DNA of 64,000 bases from IDS-8 sp036381215. GTDB lineage: Bacteria > Pseudomonadota > Gammaproteobacteria > Steroidobacterales > Woeseiaceae. Positions 27,050 through 35,522 of this stretch are shown in pieces. The DNA is taken from assembly GCA_036381215.1 (NCBI GenBank), contig DASVDF010000025.1:36281-100280 (forward strand), read 5' to 3'. Numbering within the stretch: position 1 is the stretch's first letter; every line of letters starts with the position of its first letter. Made by a program: the position numbers and the translations under genes. The notes beneath the pieces are model-generated. The model was not told the DNA's origin. It saw nothing but the letters and a program-made list of their open reading frames with translations, and made no database searches.

Positions 27050-27598
27050 ATGCCCGTGGAGCTCCGGAAAATGCACCACCGAATGCCCGAGCGTGCGCGC
27101 GAATCCGGCGCCGCCCTGATCGTCGCGCTGATCTTCCTGTTGCTGATGACGCTGCTCAGCACGGCGTCCATGCGCACCTCGACCATGCAGGAGCGCATGG
27201 CCGGCAACCAGAGGGACTGGAATATCGGCTTCCAGAGCGCGGAAGCTGCGCTGCGTGAGGGGGAGGATTACCTGCTGAATGAGGACGACCTGCCGGAGTT
27301 CAACGACACCGGGGGCTTCTACCAGATCAACTCCAGCGCCGCCCCCGCATGGGCGTCGGCCCCGCTCGCCGAGGGCGCCGGCGTGCTCGACGTCGCGATC
27401 GAGGATTTACCGACGGCGCACTACTACGTCGAAAAGCTGAGCTCCATCCGGCCGGCGGGCGTCAGCACGGAAACCGGGACGCCGGTCGAGGAAATCTATT
27501 ACTTCCGCATCACGGCCGTGGGATACGGCGCCGCCGTCGACGACGACGGCGATCCGATCACTGCCGTCGTGCTGCGCAGCGTATATCGCAGTCGCTAG
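27050..27598 (+). CDS. pilX: Type IV pilus minor pilin PilX
   Basis: 182 residues from this ATG. A second in-frame ATG at 27071 has GGAG at better spacing and may be the real start. RESGAALIVALIFLLLMTLL has the processing Gly and helix without Glu5, as usual for PilX. The signature QERMAGNQRDWNIGFQSAEA follows. Five bases separate pilW from this gene and 13 bases separate it from pilY1. Confidence 0.92.
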   Translation: MPVELRKMHHRMPERARESGAALIVALIFLLLMTLLSTASMRTSTMQERMAGNQRDWNIGFQSAEAALREGEDYLLNEDDLPEFNDTGGFYQINSSAAPAWASAPLAEGAGVLDVAIEDLPTAHYYVEKLSSIRPAGVSTETGTPVEEIYYFRITAVGYGAAVDDDGDPITAVVLRSVYRSR

Positions 27599-27611
27599 GG
27601 ATGGTCGAGCC

Positions 27612-30600
27612 ATGAACCACGATCTGACGAAGCTTTCTCGCCAGGCGGCGCCAGGCGCCAGGCTGGTCCATCTGCTGTCGGCCGCCGCCATGACCGTCAT
27701 TACGGCGCTGCCGGCGCTGATTGCCGCGCCTGCCTGGGCGGAGATCGCTCAATCGCCGCTGTTTCTGAACGTCGCCGTCAATCCGAATCTCATCCTGGCC
27801 ATCGACGATTCAGGCAGCATGGATTCAGAAGTGTTGATGCCGACCAACGACGGCGCGCTGTGGTGGCACGTGTGGGACCAGAGCTTCGTCGGCCGCAACC
27901 AGACCGACGACCGCGAAGCCGGTGTCATCAACTTCAACGGCGACGGCGCGGTCAGCGACACCTGGAAGAAGTACGTCTACCTGTTTCCGAACGGCACCGG
28001 CATCAGCTCCGGTCGGCGTGCTTACCCGGACGACAAACACGATCACTTTGCCGTGCCGCCGATACCCCGTTTCGCTTTCGCGCGCTCGCCCGAATACAAC
28101 GCGGCCTACTTCAACCCGACGGAGACGTACGTCCCCTGGCCGGACGTCGGCGGCTACACGTTCTCCGATTCCGATCCGCGCGCCGCGAAAACCGACCCGG
28201 TGTTCGGCAGTGAGACTTTCGACCTGACCGCCGAGATAGAAGACGCGGCGGAAAACCACGTGTTCCGCATGTTTTCGGGAATGACACTGCCCGCCGGCTT
28301 GCGGGTTTGCGCGAAGCCTTCCTTCGCTTCCAATTCGTGCGGTTGGAAGACCCTGCTTACGGACGAGCCGCTGTCGGGCGATTTCTGGGTGGGCATCCGC
28401 TACTTCCCTGCCACGTTCTACGTGTCCGCGGAGGCCGAGCTGCCCGCCGAATACTCGAGCTACGTCGGCGTTACCGCGGCGACCGGCTATTCTCCCGGCG
28501 CGGCGTTGCCCGATCTCGTGAAATACGAGATCCGGCCGGAAAACTTTTCGAACGCCGCGGACTACGACGCCGCGATCGGCAATTTCGCCAACTGGTTCAC
28601 TTATTACCGCAAGCGGCACCTGGCCACGCGCGGCGGCATCGCGGCCTCGTTCGAGAAGACCTCGAGCCTGAACGCCGCCAGTTTCCGGATCAACAACCGC
28701 GTCGACGTCAGCATGCACGATCTCTCGGCCGCTGCCGAGCGTGAAGCGTTTTTCAAGGAAGTGCTCACGTCCATCGGCAACGGAGGCACGCCTAACCGTG
28801 AGGCTCTCGATCATGCAGGTGAGCAGTACCAGCGCACGGATGCGGACGCGCCGATCACGCTTTCGTGCCAGCAGAACTTCACCGCTCTGTTCACCGACGG
28901 GTACTCGAATCCGACCACGGGTATCGCCGGCAACGAGGATGCCGGCTTCGGCGCGCCTTTCGAGGATACCGCCTCGGGGACCATGGCAGACATCGCGATG
29001 TACTACTACAAGACGAACCTGCGCCCGGACCTGGATGACGGCGAGGTGAACGTCCCGCAGGCCTGCGCCGGAGCCGATCCCGATCCGTCGCTGGATTGCA
29101 ACGAGGATCCGCACATGGGCAGCTTCGGCGTGCTGCTCGGAAACAACGGACAGATTTACGGCGTGGATACCGCCGCGACGTCCGATCCCTACACGAATCC
29201 GCCTGCGTGGCCCACGAGCTTCCCGGTCCGGCACCCGTCGGCGGTCGACGATCTGTGGCACGCGACGATCAACAGCCGCGGCGCGATGCTGAGCGCTCGC
29301 CGGCCGTCGGAAATCAGTGAAAAATTCTCACAGGTGCTCAGCAACATCGCCGACCGCGTCGCATCGTCCGCGGCCGTTGCCGCGAACTCGACGCGACTCG
29401 ATTCGGATACCGCCGTGTTCCAGGCTTCATTCGACAGCACCAACTGGAGCGGTGAGCTGCGGGCCTTCCGCATCAATTCCGACGGCACGATCGATTTCAC
29501 GCCGGCCTGGAACGCCGCCGACGAGCTGGATGCGCTGACGAATACCGAGATCGGGCTGCGGAAAATATTCACGGCCGCGCCGCCGGTCGCCGTCGGAGAC
29601 GGCTCCTCCGTCTCGAAGACCGGAGCCGATTTCGAATGGACCGACCTCACCACCGCACAGCAGGATTACCTGCGGGACGACCCGAACAGCACCACCCTGC
29701 TGAGCGCGACGGTCGGCCAGGAGCGGCTCGCCTGGATTCGCGGCTCCCGCCTGCAGGAGGGCCCCTCCGGTTCCTATCGCCGTCGCGACAGCCGTCTCGG
29801 CGATATCGTCAATTCCGATCCGCAGTTCGCGCATCAGCAGGATTTCGGCTATTTCCTCCTCGACCAGTCGGAGGCCTTCGAGGGCACGGGCGTGGGCGCG
29901 GCCTACCGGACCTACCGCCAGTCGACGGTCTACCAGACCAAGCCGCCGATGGTCGTGGTCGGCGCCAATGACGGCATGCTGCACGGGTTCGACGCGAGCC
30001 TGGGCTCCGGCGGCGGACAGGAGCTGTTCGCCTTCGTCCCGAACGCCGTGATCCAGAATCTCTACGAGCTGGCGGAGCCTGCGTATTCACATCGTTTCTA
30101 CGTGGACAGCAGCCCGCGCGTCGCCGACGCGCTGGTCGACGGCAGCTGGAAAACGATCGTCGTGGGTGCGACGGGCGCCGGCGGCAAGAGCGTTTTTGCG
30201 CTGGACATTACCGACCCGACGAACATCACGAGCAACGACGTGCTCTGGGAATTCGAGCATACCGACATGGGCTACACGATCGGCCAGCCGGCGGTTGCAC
30301 CGCTGCCGAACGGCAAATTCGGCGTCATCGTGACCAGCGGTTACGACACCGGCGTGGCCGACGGGAAGATATGGATCCTCGATACCGCGGACGGCAGCAT
30401 CATCAAGACGATCGTTGCCACGAACAGCGGCGACCTCGGGGCGCCGCTGGTCACGGACCTGAACGGCGACCGGGTGGCGGACCGTATCTATGTCGGGGAC
30501 ACGAAAGGCAATTTGTGGCGCTTCGACCTGAAGACCAGTAATACCAACCAGTGGGGACTGCCGCAGAGTCTCAAAGGCCCCCTGTTCGTCGCGACGGACG

Positions 30601-31334
30601 CGAACGGCACCCGACAGGCGATTACGGCACCGCTCTCCTCCGCGTTCAACGAGGACGGCCTGCACACGATCTTCTTCGGTACCGGCAGCTATTACCGCGT
30701 CGGAGACAACATGGTGCCGGCCGATCCGGACGTCGACACCTTCTACGGCATCATCGACCAAGGCACGGCGGTCTCACGCGGCGACCTGCTCGGGCAGTCG
30801 ATCATCACGCAGGTGGCGGTGAACGGCACGATGACACGAGCCGTCACCGCGAACGACATGCAGTCGGGTCACGATGGCTGGTATCTCGACCTGGCCTGGT
30901 CGAGCACCTACGGCGGCCCCGGCCCGCAGGGCGAGCGGGTGGTGTCGCGGGCGACGGTGCGGGGCGACCGTGTGATCTTCGCGACGCTGATCCCGAATCC
31001 CGACGCGTGCGCCTTCGGCGGTGAGAGCTGGCTCATGGAGTTGAATACCTTCACGGGCGGCCGGCTCGAGTACGCCGTGTTCGATCTCGACGACGACGGA
31101 CTGTTCGACGATTCCGACTGGATTACGGTGACGGAGAACGGTGAAACCGTCCGGGTTCCGCCGTCGGGCATCGCGCCGGACATCAACATCGTGAAGACTC
31201 CGGCGATCATCGCGGGCGTCGGGGCGAACCAGGACGAAGTGAAGATCATGAGCGGCTCGTCCGGCGAGCTGATCCGGATTTCGGAGCGCGGCGACGTCGG
31301 CCTGGGGCGCCAGTCGTGGCGGCAACTGAGGTGA
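27612..31334 (+). CDS. pilY1: Type IV pilus tip protein PilY1
   Basis: 1240 residues. A signal peptide (about 1-43, ending AWA) precedes a von Willebrand A-like N-terminal part with a MIDAS-type DDSGSM (D65-x-S67-x-S69). The C-terminal third is the PilC/PilY1 beta-propeller: VVGANDGMLHGFDASLGSGG, YVDSSPRVADALV, then the calcium site DLNGDRVAD (D949-x-N951-x-D953-x3-D957) within a segment ending GNLWRFDL. PilY1 caps the pilus tip, promotes extension and adhesion, and can act in surface sensing. A small pilE gene follows 3 bp later. Confidence 0.95.
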   Translation: MNHDLTKLSRQAAPGARLVHLLSAAAMTVITALPALIAAPAWAEIAQSPLFLNVAVNPNLILAIDDSGSMDSEVLMPTNDGALWWHVWDQSFVGRNQTDDREAGVINFNGDGAVSDTWKKYVYLFPNGTGISSGRRAYPDDKHDHFAVPPIPRFAFARSPEYNAAYFNPTETYVPWPDVGGYTFSDSDPRAAKTDPVFGSETFDLTAEIEDAAENHVFRMFSGMTLPAGLRVCAKPSFASNSCGWKTLLTDEPLSGDFWVGIRYFPATFYVSAEAELPAEYSSYVGVTAATGYSPGAALPDLVKYEIRPENFSNAADYDAAIGNFANWFTYYRKRHLATRGGIAASFEKTSSLNAASFRINNRVDVSMHDLSAAAEREAFFKEVLTSIGNGGTPNREALDHAGEQYQRTDADAPITLSCQQNFTALFTDGYSNPTTGIAGNEDAGFGAPFEDTASGTMADIAMYYYKTNLRPDLDDGEVNVPQACAGADPDPSLDCNEDPHMGSFGVLLGNNGQIYGVDTAATSDPYTNPPAWPTSFPVRHPSAVDDLWHATINSRGAMLSARRPSEISEKFSQVLSNIADRVASSAAVAANSTRLDSDTAVFQASFDSTNWSGELRAFRINSDGTIDFTPAWNAADELDALTNTEIGLRKIFTAAPPVAVGDGSSVSKTGADFEWTDLTTAQQDYLRDDPNSTTLLSATVGQERLAWIRGSRLQEGPSGSYRRRDSRLGDIVNSDPQFAHQQDFGYFLLDQSEAFEGTGVGAAYRTYRQSTVYQTKPPMVVVGANDGMLHGFDASLGSGGGQELFAFVPNAVIQNLYELAEPAYSHRFYVDSSPRVADALVDGSWKTIVVGATGAGGKSVFALDITDPTNITSNDVLWEFEHTDMGYTIGQPAVAPLPNGKFGVIVTSGYDTGVADGKIWILDTADGSIIKTIVATNSGDLGAPLVTDLNGDRVADRIYVGDTKGNLWRFDLKTSNTNQWGLPQSLKGPLFVATDANGTRQAITAPLSSAFNEDGLHTIFFGTGSYYRVGDNMVPADPDVDTFYGIIDQGTAVSRGDLLGQSIITQVAVNGTMTRAVTANDMQSGHDGWYLDLAWSSTYGGPGPQGERVVSRATVRGDRVIFATLIPNPDACAFGGESWLMELNTFTGGRLEYAVFDLDDDGLFDDSDWITVTENGETVRVPPSGIAPDINIVKTPAIIAGVGANQDEVKIMSGSSGELIRISERGDVGLGRQSWRQLR

Positions 31335-31337
31335 TGT

Positions 31338-31772
31338 ATGAAGACTGAGTTCCGTAATGCGCGGAGAGGCAGGAGCCGCGTGCGCGGCTTCACCCTCATC
31401 GAGCTCATGATCGTCGTGGTGGTCATCGGCATCCTCGCGGCGATCGCGTATCCCTCGTACCAGAGCTCGGTGCGCAAGACGAAGCGGGCCGACGGCAAGG
31501 CGCAGCTCATGGAGACGGCGCAGGCGCTGGAGCGCTGCTACACGCGTTTCGGCCGGTATGACGACGGGAGCTGCAGCGTGGCGCTGCCGGTGCCTTCCGC
31601 CGAAGGTCATTACGCGATCAGCGGCGAGGTGAATGCCGCCTCGTTCACGCTGAAGGCGACGCCGCAGGGCACACAGGCCGAGGATACCGAGTGCGGCGTG
31701 CTGGTGCTCACGCAGTCTGGTGCGCAGGGCTCGCAGGACAGCAGCACCACCGACGCGAACGACTGCTGGTAG
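31338..31772 (+). CDS. pilE: Type IV pilin PilE-like (cluster B)
   Basis: 144 residues. RVRGFTLIELMIVVVVIGIL with Glu5 and a basic leader, then AIAYPSYQSSVRKTKRADGK, the classic PilE-type segment. Cys residues near the middle and the NDCW end form the disulfide-bounded loop. It is the last gene of the plus-strand operon, and a paralogue of the cluster A pilin. It could be a minor pilin rather than the main fibre subunit. A REP unit follows in place of a terminator. Confidence 0.9.
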   Translation: MKTEFRNARRGRSRVRGFTLIELMIVVVVIGILAAIAYPSYQSSVRKTKRADGKAQLMETAQALERCYTRFGRYDDGSCSVALPVPSAEGHYAISGEVNAASFTLKATPQGTQAEDTECGVLVLTQSGAQGSQDSSTTDANDCW

Positions 31773-31777
31773 GTTCG

Positions 31778-31801
31778 GTCGCGCGCGGTGCGCGCTCCTA
31801 C
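31778..31801 (-). repeat. REP element, copy f
   Basis: REP unit in minus orientation with intact GTAG head. Its TAG ends the truncated hydrolase frame at 31798. It separates the pilE end from that pseudogene. Confidence 0.85.
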
Positions 31802-32064
31802 GGGGGCCGCTGCCTGGGCGGTTTCGAGCCGCCGATACCGCGGTAGTCGTAGCTGAGCACGTGCCACCCGTGCCGCTGGAGGAACTCCGCGAAGCGCCCG
31901 TAGAAGCCGCGCGGCACCGCCGTTGCGGAATTGATCAGTACCAAGGTGTCGCCGGAGGCGCCGGCCGCGTACAACGTGGCCGCGAGCCGGTAGCCGTCCC
32001 GCGCGCCGATGGCAAGCTCGCGCGTGCCCGGGCGCACCACGTCGTTCGAGTGGCTATCGTCCAA
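31798..32064 (-). pseudogene. Truncated alpha/beta hydrolase (COG4757-like), cut at a REP
   Basis: Only about 88 residues, read from a TTG start. They match the N-terminal strand-helix part of predicted alpha/beta hydrolases: DTLVLINSATAVPRGFYGRF, then HGWHVLSYDYRGIGGS. The nucleophile elbow and all later catalytic parts are absent, because the frame runs straight into a REP element whose TAG is the stop. Full members of this family are about 280 residues. It follows the monooxygenase-like gene by 34 bp on the same strand. It is most likely a remnant after a REP-associated deletion. Confidence 0.75.
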
Positions 32065-32098
32065 AGTGGTGTACTCGAGTAGGGGCTCAACAGCCCAG

Positions 32099-32446
32099 TC
32101 ATCGGGTACCGATCGGCCCGATGCGCCGCGCGCGGTCGAGCAGGTCGTCGGTGACGGTCATCGTGAACACCGGCGCGTTGCCCGGCGGCGTCTCGGCGAT
32201 CGCTTCCACGAAGCGCCGCCGCGTCTCGGGCTCGTCGTAGCGCATCTTCGCATCGAAAGCGCGGCGCCAGGTCGCCTCGTCCGGCCATTCGGCGTAGGCG
32301 ACGAAGCGCCCGTCCGCGTTCTCGTGCAGCCGCGAGCCGAGGCTCCCGTATTTCGCGGTGATGAGCTCCGTGCCGCGGCGCCAGGCCGCGCGGAACTGCG
32401 CTTCCTTGCCCGGGTGGACGCGCCACCAATACACGGCTACGAACAT
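32099..32446 (-). CDS. Antibiotic-biosynthesis-monooxygenase-like (dimeric alpha-beta barrel) protein
   Basis: 115 residues. The pattern FVAVYWWRVHPGKEAQFRAA, then GSLGSRLHE, GRFVAYAEWPDEATWRRAF is typical of the ferredoxin-like ABM/NIPSNAP fold. Start chosen because AAGGAG lies 7 bases upstream; an ATG 24 bases earlier would overlap the ribosome site. No cofactor residues can be assigned. Placed between the FNT gene and the truncated hydrolase on the same strand. Confidence 0.75.
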   Translation of the reverse strand: MFVAVYWWRVHPGKEAQFRAAWRRGTELITAKYGSLGSRLHENADGRFVAYAEWPDEATWRRAFDAKMRYDEPETRRRFVEAIAETPPGNAPVFTMTVTDDLLDRARRIGPIGTR

Positions 32447-32475
32447 GCCGGCACTCCTTGTCCATGCCATGGGGG

Positions 32476-33264
32476 TTACAGCTCTTCCTGCACCTGCGCA
32501 TACGCGAGCATCGCGAACAGGCCGGTGCCGCCCAGGATGTTACCTACGAGGCTCGGCAGAATCAGCCCGAAAAGCCCCTGCGCGACGCCGAGCTCGCCCG
32601 CGACCTGGAGCAGAAACACCTCCGCGGAACCCACCACGACGTGCGCAAACCCGCCGAGCGCGATGAGATAAGTGACGACGACGATGACCCAGAATGCCGC
32701 GCCTTCCGCGCTCGGCACCATCCAGACGATCGCCGCGATGAAGAACCCCGCCGGTATGCCATAGGCCACTGCCTGCACGGGCGTAAGCTCCGCGAACTCG
32801 CGCGCGACCTCGAGCATGGCGACGAGGTTCTCCGCCGACGTGGTGCCGATGTGCACCGTGATGATCGCCGTCAGCAGCGTGCCGACGAAATTCGCGACCA
32901 GCACGATCGACCACAGGCGCGCGGTCCGGAGCAGCGTGTGCGTGCAGAAGTCCGCGAGCACCGGCAGCACGGCGGTGACCGTCTGCTCGGTGAAAAGCTG
33001 GAGGCGCCCCAGGATGACGACGAGAAAGCCGAAGCAGTAACCGAAGCTTTCGGCCGCCGGCCGCCACGCGGCATCCGGCAGGTAGCGATGCAGCAGTCCC
33101 TCGGCGAGCAGCGAGGCCGACAGCGCGATGCCGGCCGCCACGCCGGACCACCACAAGGACACGGCCGGGCGCGCGAGCTCGACCTCCGCTTCGCGCCGCA
33201 CGATCTCGTAGACCAGCGGCGAGCGCAGGCGCTGCCGCTCCTCGACTTCCTGGTTTTCGTCCAT
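32476..33264 (-). CDS. Formate/nitrite transporter (FNT) family protein
   Basis: 262 residues with six hydrophobic helices. FNT signatures: LGRLQLFTEQTVTAVLPV in the second helix region, LWSIVLVANFVGT in the third, and GGFAHVVVGSAEVF followed by LPSLVGNILGGTG near the end. FNT proteins are pentameric channels for small monovalent anions such as formate or nitrite. The soluble N-terminal extension and overall sequence suggest the YfdC-like branch, whose substrate is unclear. First gene of the minus-strand trio. Confidence 0.87.
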   Translation of the reverse strand: MDENQEVEERQRLRSPLVYEIVRREAEVELARPAVSLWWSGVAAGIALSASLLAEGLLHRYLPDAAWRPAAESFGYCFGFLVVILGRLQLFTEQTVTAVLPVLADFCTHTLLRTARLWSIVLVANFVGTLLTAIITVHIGTTSAENLVAMLEVAREFAELTPVQAVAYGIPAGFFIAAIVWMVPSAEGAAFWVIVVVTYLIALGGFAHVVVGSAEVFLLQVAGELGVAQGLFGLILPSLVGNILGGTGLFAMLAYAQVQEEL

Positions 33265-33317
33265 GGGCGTTCCCGCCGGCGCATCGTCATTCTAGCCCGC
33301 ACGAATTACACGGTCTT

Positions 33318-33341
33318 GTAGGACCGCGCATCGCGCGCGAC
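33318..33341 (+). repeat. REP element, copy g
   Basis: REP unit, plus orientation, head GTAG, with one substitution in the left arm. In the divergent region between the FNT and SDR genes. Confidence 0.8.
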
Positions 33342-33376
33342 CCGATCCCCGATCCGCCCCTTCGCGCCCGCTCTTG

Positions 33377-33400
33377 CCACCGCGCGCCGCGCGCTCCCGC
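33377..33400 (-). repeat. Degenerate REP element, copy h
   Basis: Minus-oriented REP relic with an altered head (GCGG) and a shortened centre. It pairs with the plus-oriented copy 36 bp away. Confidence 0.45.
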
Positions 33401-33472
33401 GGACTCCGGGCGATGCATGGCATGGAACTTGAATCTCATTCGGAGGGCACGGACCGCGCGCAGGAGACCGTT

Positions 33473-34339
33473 ATGGCCAGCAAACCCAAACCCCCGTTCC
33501 CGCCCCAGGACCTCGAGCCGCCGGGGCTCGAAGCGAAGATGGACCCCGCGCCCCGCTACGAGGCCGGGAGCTACCGCCCCGCCGGCAAGCTGCGCGGCAA
33601 GGCGGCGCTGATCACCGGCGGCGACTCCGGCATCGGCCGCGCGGTGGCGCTGATGTACGCCCGCGAGGGCGCCGACGTGGCGCTCGTGTACCTCGACGAG
33701 GAGCAGGCCGACGCGGAGCACACGAAGCAGGCGATCGAAAAGGAGGGCCGCCGCGCGCTCCTCATCGCCGGTGACGTGCAGGACCCCGAGTTCTGCAAAG
33801 AAGCGGTGGAACGCACCGTCGAGACCTTCGGCCGCCTCGACATCCTCGTCAACAACGCGGCCTTCCAGAAGCACCAGGAGACCCTGCAGGACATCTCACC
33901 CGGGCAGTGGGAGCAGACGTTCCGCACGAACATCTTCGGTTACTACCACATGGCCCGTTTCGCGCTGCCGCACCTGAAACCCGGCGCCTCGATCATCAAC
34001 ACGGGCTCGATCACGGGCCTCGAGGGCGCCAAGGGACTGATCGACTATTCGGCGACCAAGGGCGCGATCCATGCCTTCACCAAGTCGCTCGCGCAGAATC
34101 TCGTGGAGCAAGGCATCCGCGTGAACTGCGTCGCGCCGGGCCCCGTCTGGACGCCGCTCAATCCCGCCGAGCAGAAGGGCGAATCGGTGGAGCAGTTCGG
34201 CGCGGACGTGCCCATGGGGCGCCCGGCGCAGCCGGAGGAGATCGCTCCCGCGTACGTGTATTTCGCGAGCAACGCCGATTCCGGCTACGTCACGGGCCAC
34301 GTCCTGCCGCAACTCGGCGGCGAGACGACGGCCGGATAG
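33473..34339 (+). CDS. SDR-family oxidoreductase (YhdG/YghA/general-stress-protein-39 type)
   Basis: 288 residues. An N-terminal extension rich in Pro (PPFPPQDLEPPG) precedes the Rossmann fold: TGGDSGIG at 48-55, NNAA at 128-131, catalytic Ser near 179 and Y192-x3-K196 (YSATK). This length and extension match the stress-associated SDR group. Start chosen for CAGGAG 8 bases upstream. Likely NAD(P)-dependent aldehyde or ketone reduction; the substrate is unknown. First of three plus-strand genes with a stress flavour. Confidence 0.87.
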   Translation: MASKPKPPFPPQDLEPPGLEAKMDPAPRYEAGSYRPAGKLRGKAALITGGDSGIGRAVALMYAREGADVALVYLDEEQADAEHTKQAIEKEGRRALLIAGDVQDPEFCKEAVERTVETFGRLDILVNNAAFQKHQETLQDISPGQWEQTFRTNIFGYYHMARFALPHLKPGASIINTGSITGLEGAKGLIDYSATKGAIHAFTKSLAQNLVEQGIRVNCVAPGPVWTPLNPAEQKGESVEQFGADVPMGRPAQPEEIAPAYVYFASNADSGYVTGHVLPQLGGETTAG

Positions 34340-34353
34340 CGGCGGTAGCGGTC

Positions 34354-35505
34354 ATGGCTGCCGATATTTCGAGAGAGCTCGTCGAGTCCCTTGCCGCGCA
34401 CACCGGCGATGGTCCGCTGCTGTCTTTGTACCTGCCCACGACGTTGAAGGTCGAGCAGCGGCAGAAGAACGAGATCCGGCTCAAGAACCTGCTGAAAGAG
34501 GCGCGCACGCGGCTGGAGGCGCTCGGGATGGCGGCGACGGATGCGGATCTGCTGACGAAGGCGGTCACGAACGCGTCGCTGGACAAGGAAATGTGGAAGG
34601 AGCACGGCGAGGGCTTCGCCGTGTTCGCCGGACGCGGGTTCCTCGAGCACGTCGCGCTGCCGTTTCGCGTGCGGGAGCTTGCCGTGGTCAATTTCCGCTT
34701 TCACCTGAAGCCGCTGCTGGAAGCACTGTCGCGCCGGCGCCGGTTCTGGCTGCTGGCGCTCAGCCAGAAGGACGTGCGCCTGTACGTCGGCGACGAGCGC
34801 ACGGTGAGCGATGTGGACGTCGGGCCCGACGTGCCGCGTCGGCTGACGGACGTGACCGGCGGCCAGCCGGCGGGCAAGCAATTGCGCTACCACTCCACCA
34901 GCCGCGGCGGTGATACATCGGTTTATCACGGCATGGGCGCCGGCAAGGACGACGTCGAGCCCGAGCAGGAGCAGTTCGTGCGCGCGGTAGCCGACGGGCT
35001 GGAGCGCTTCTGGAAGGCGGACGAGGCGCCGCTGATCACGGCCGGCGACAACCCGTTGCTCGCCATGTACCGCCGGCTCTCGGATTGCGCGGAGCGCATC
35101 CTTGGCGAAGTCGAGGGCAACGTCGAGGACCTGGACCGGCAAGCGCTGCACGCGAAGGCCTGGCCCATCGTCGAGGGCGAGCTCGAGCGCCAGCGTGCCG
35201 AGACACTCGCGCGTCTCGACCAGAGCGACGCGCAGACGCCGGTGAGCCGTGAGCTTGCGGACATCGTGCGCGCGGCGCGCGACGGGCGCGTGGATACGCT
35301 GTTCGTTGCGATGGACCGCGAGTGCTGGGGCCGCTGGGACGACGGCGAGCGCAGCATCGAGAGCCACGAGCGCCCGCTGCCGGGCGACGACGACTTGCTC
35401 GACCGCGCGGCGGTCGAGAGCTGGCTGAAAGGCGCTGCGGTGCACGCCGTGCCCGCGGCGGAGATTCCCGGCGGCGGCATGGCCATCGCCGGCTTGCGGT
35501 ACTGA
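34354..35505 (+). CDS. baeRF-domain protein (release-factor-1-like)
   Basis: 383 residues. The N-terminal SLYLPTTLKVEQRQKNEIRL and the central FHLKPLLEALSRRRRFWLLA segments, followed by LSQKDVRLYVGDERTV, match the bacterial/archaeal family 3-type eRF1-like domains (baeRF). The chain then has an acidic helical part and ends with an EIPGGGMAIAGLRY tail. Such proteins are thought to act on ribosomes or tRNA under stress, but no function is established. It lies 14 bp after the SDR gene and 17 bp before the next gene. Confidence 0.75.
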   Translation: MAADISRELVESLAAHTGDGPLLSLYLPTTLKVEQRQKNEIRLKNLLKEARTRLEALGMAATDADLLTKAVTNASLDKEMWKEHGEGFAVFAGRGFLEHVALPFRVRELAVVNFRFHLKPLLEALSRRRRFWLLALSQKDVRLYVGDERTVSDVDVGPDVPRRLTDVTGGQPAGKQLRYHSTSRGGDTSVYHGMGAGKDDVEPEQEQFVRAVADGLERFWKADEAPLITAGDNPLLAMYRRLSDCAERILGEVEGNVEDLDRQALHAKAWPIVEGELERQRAETLARLDQSDAQTPVSRELADIVRAARDGRVDTLFVAMDRECWGRWDDGERSIESHERPLPGDDDLLDRAAVESWLKGAAVHAVPAAEIPGGGMAIAGLRY

Positions 35506-35522
35506 CCGCCAGGAGAGGCGAA

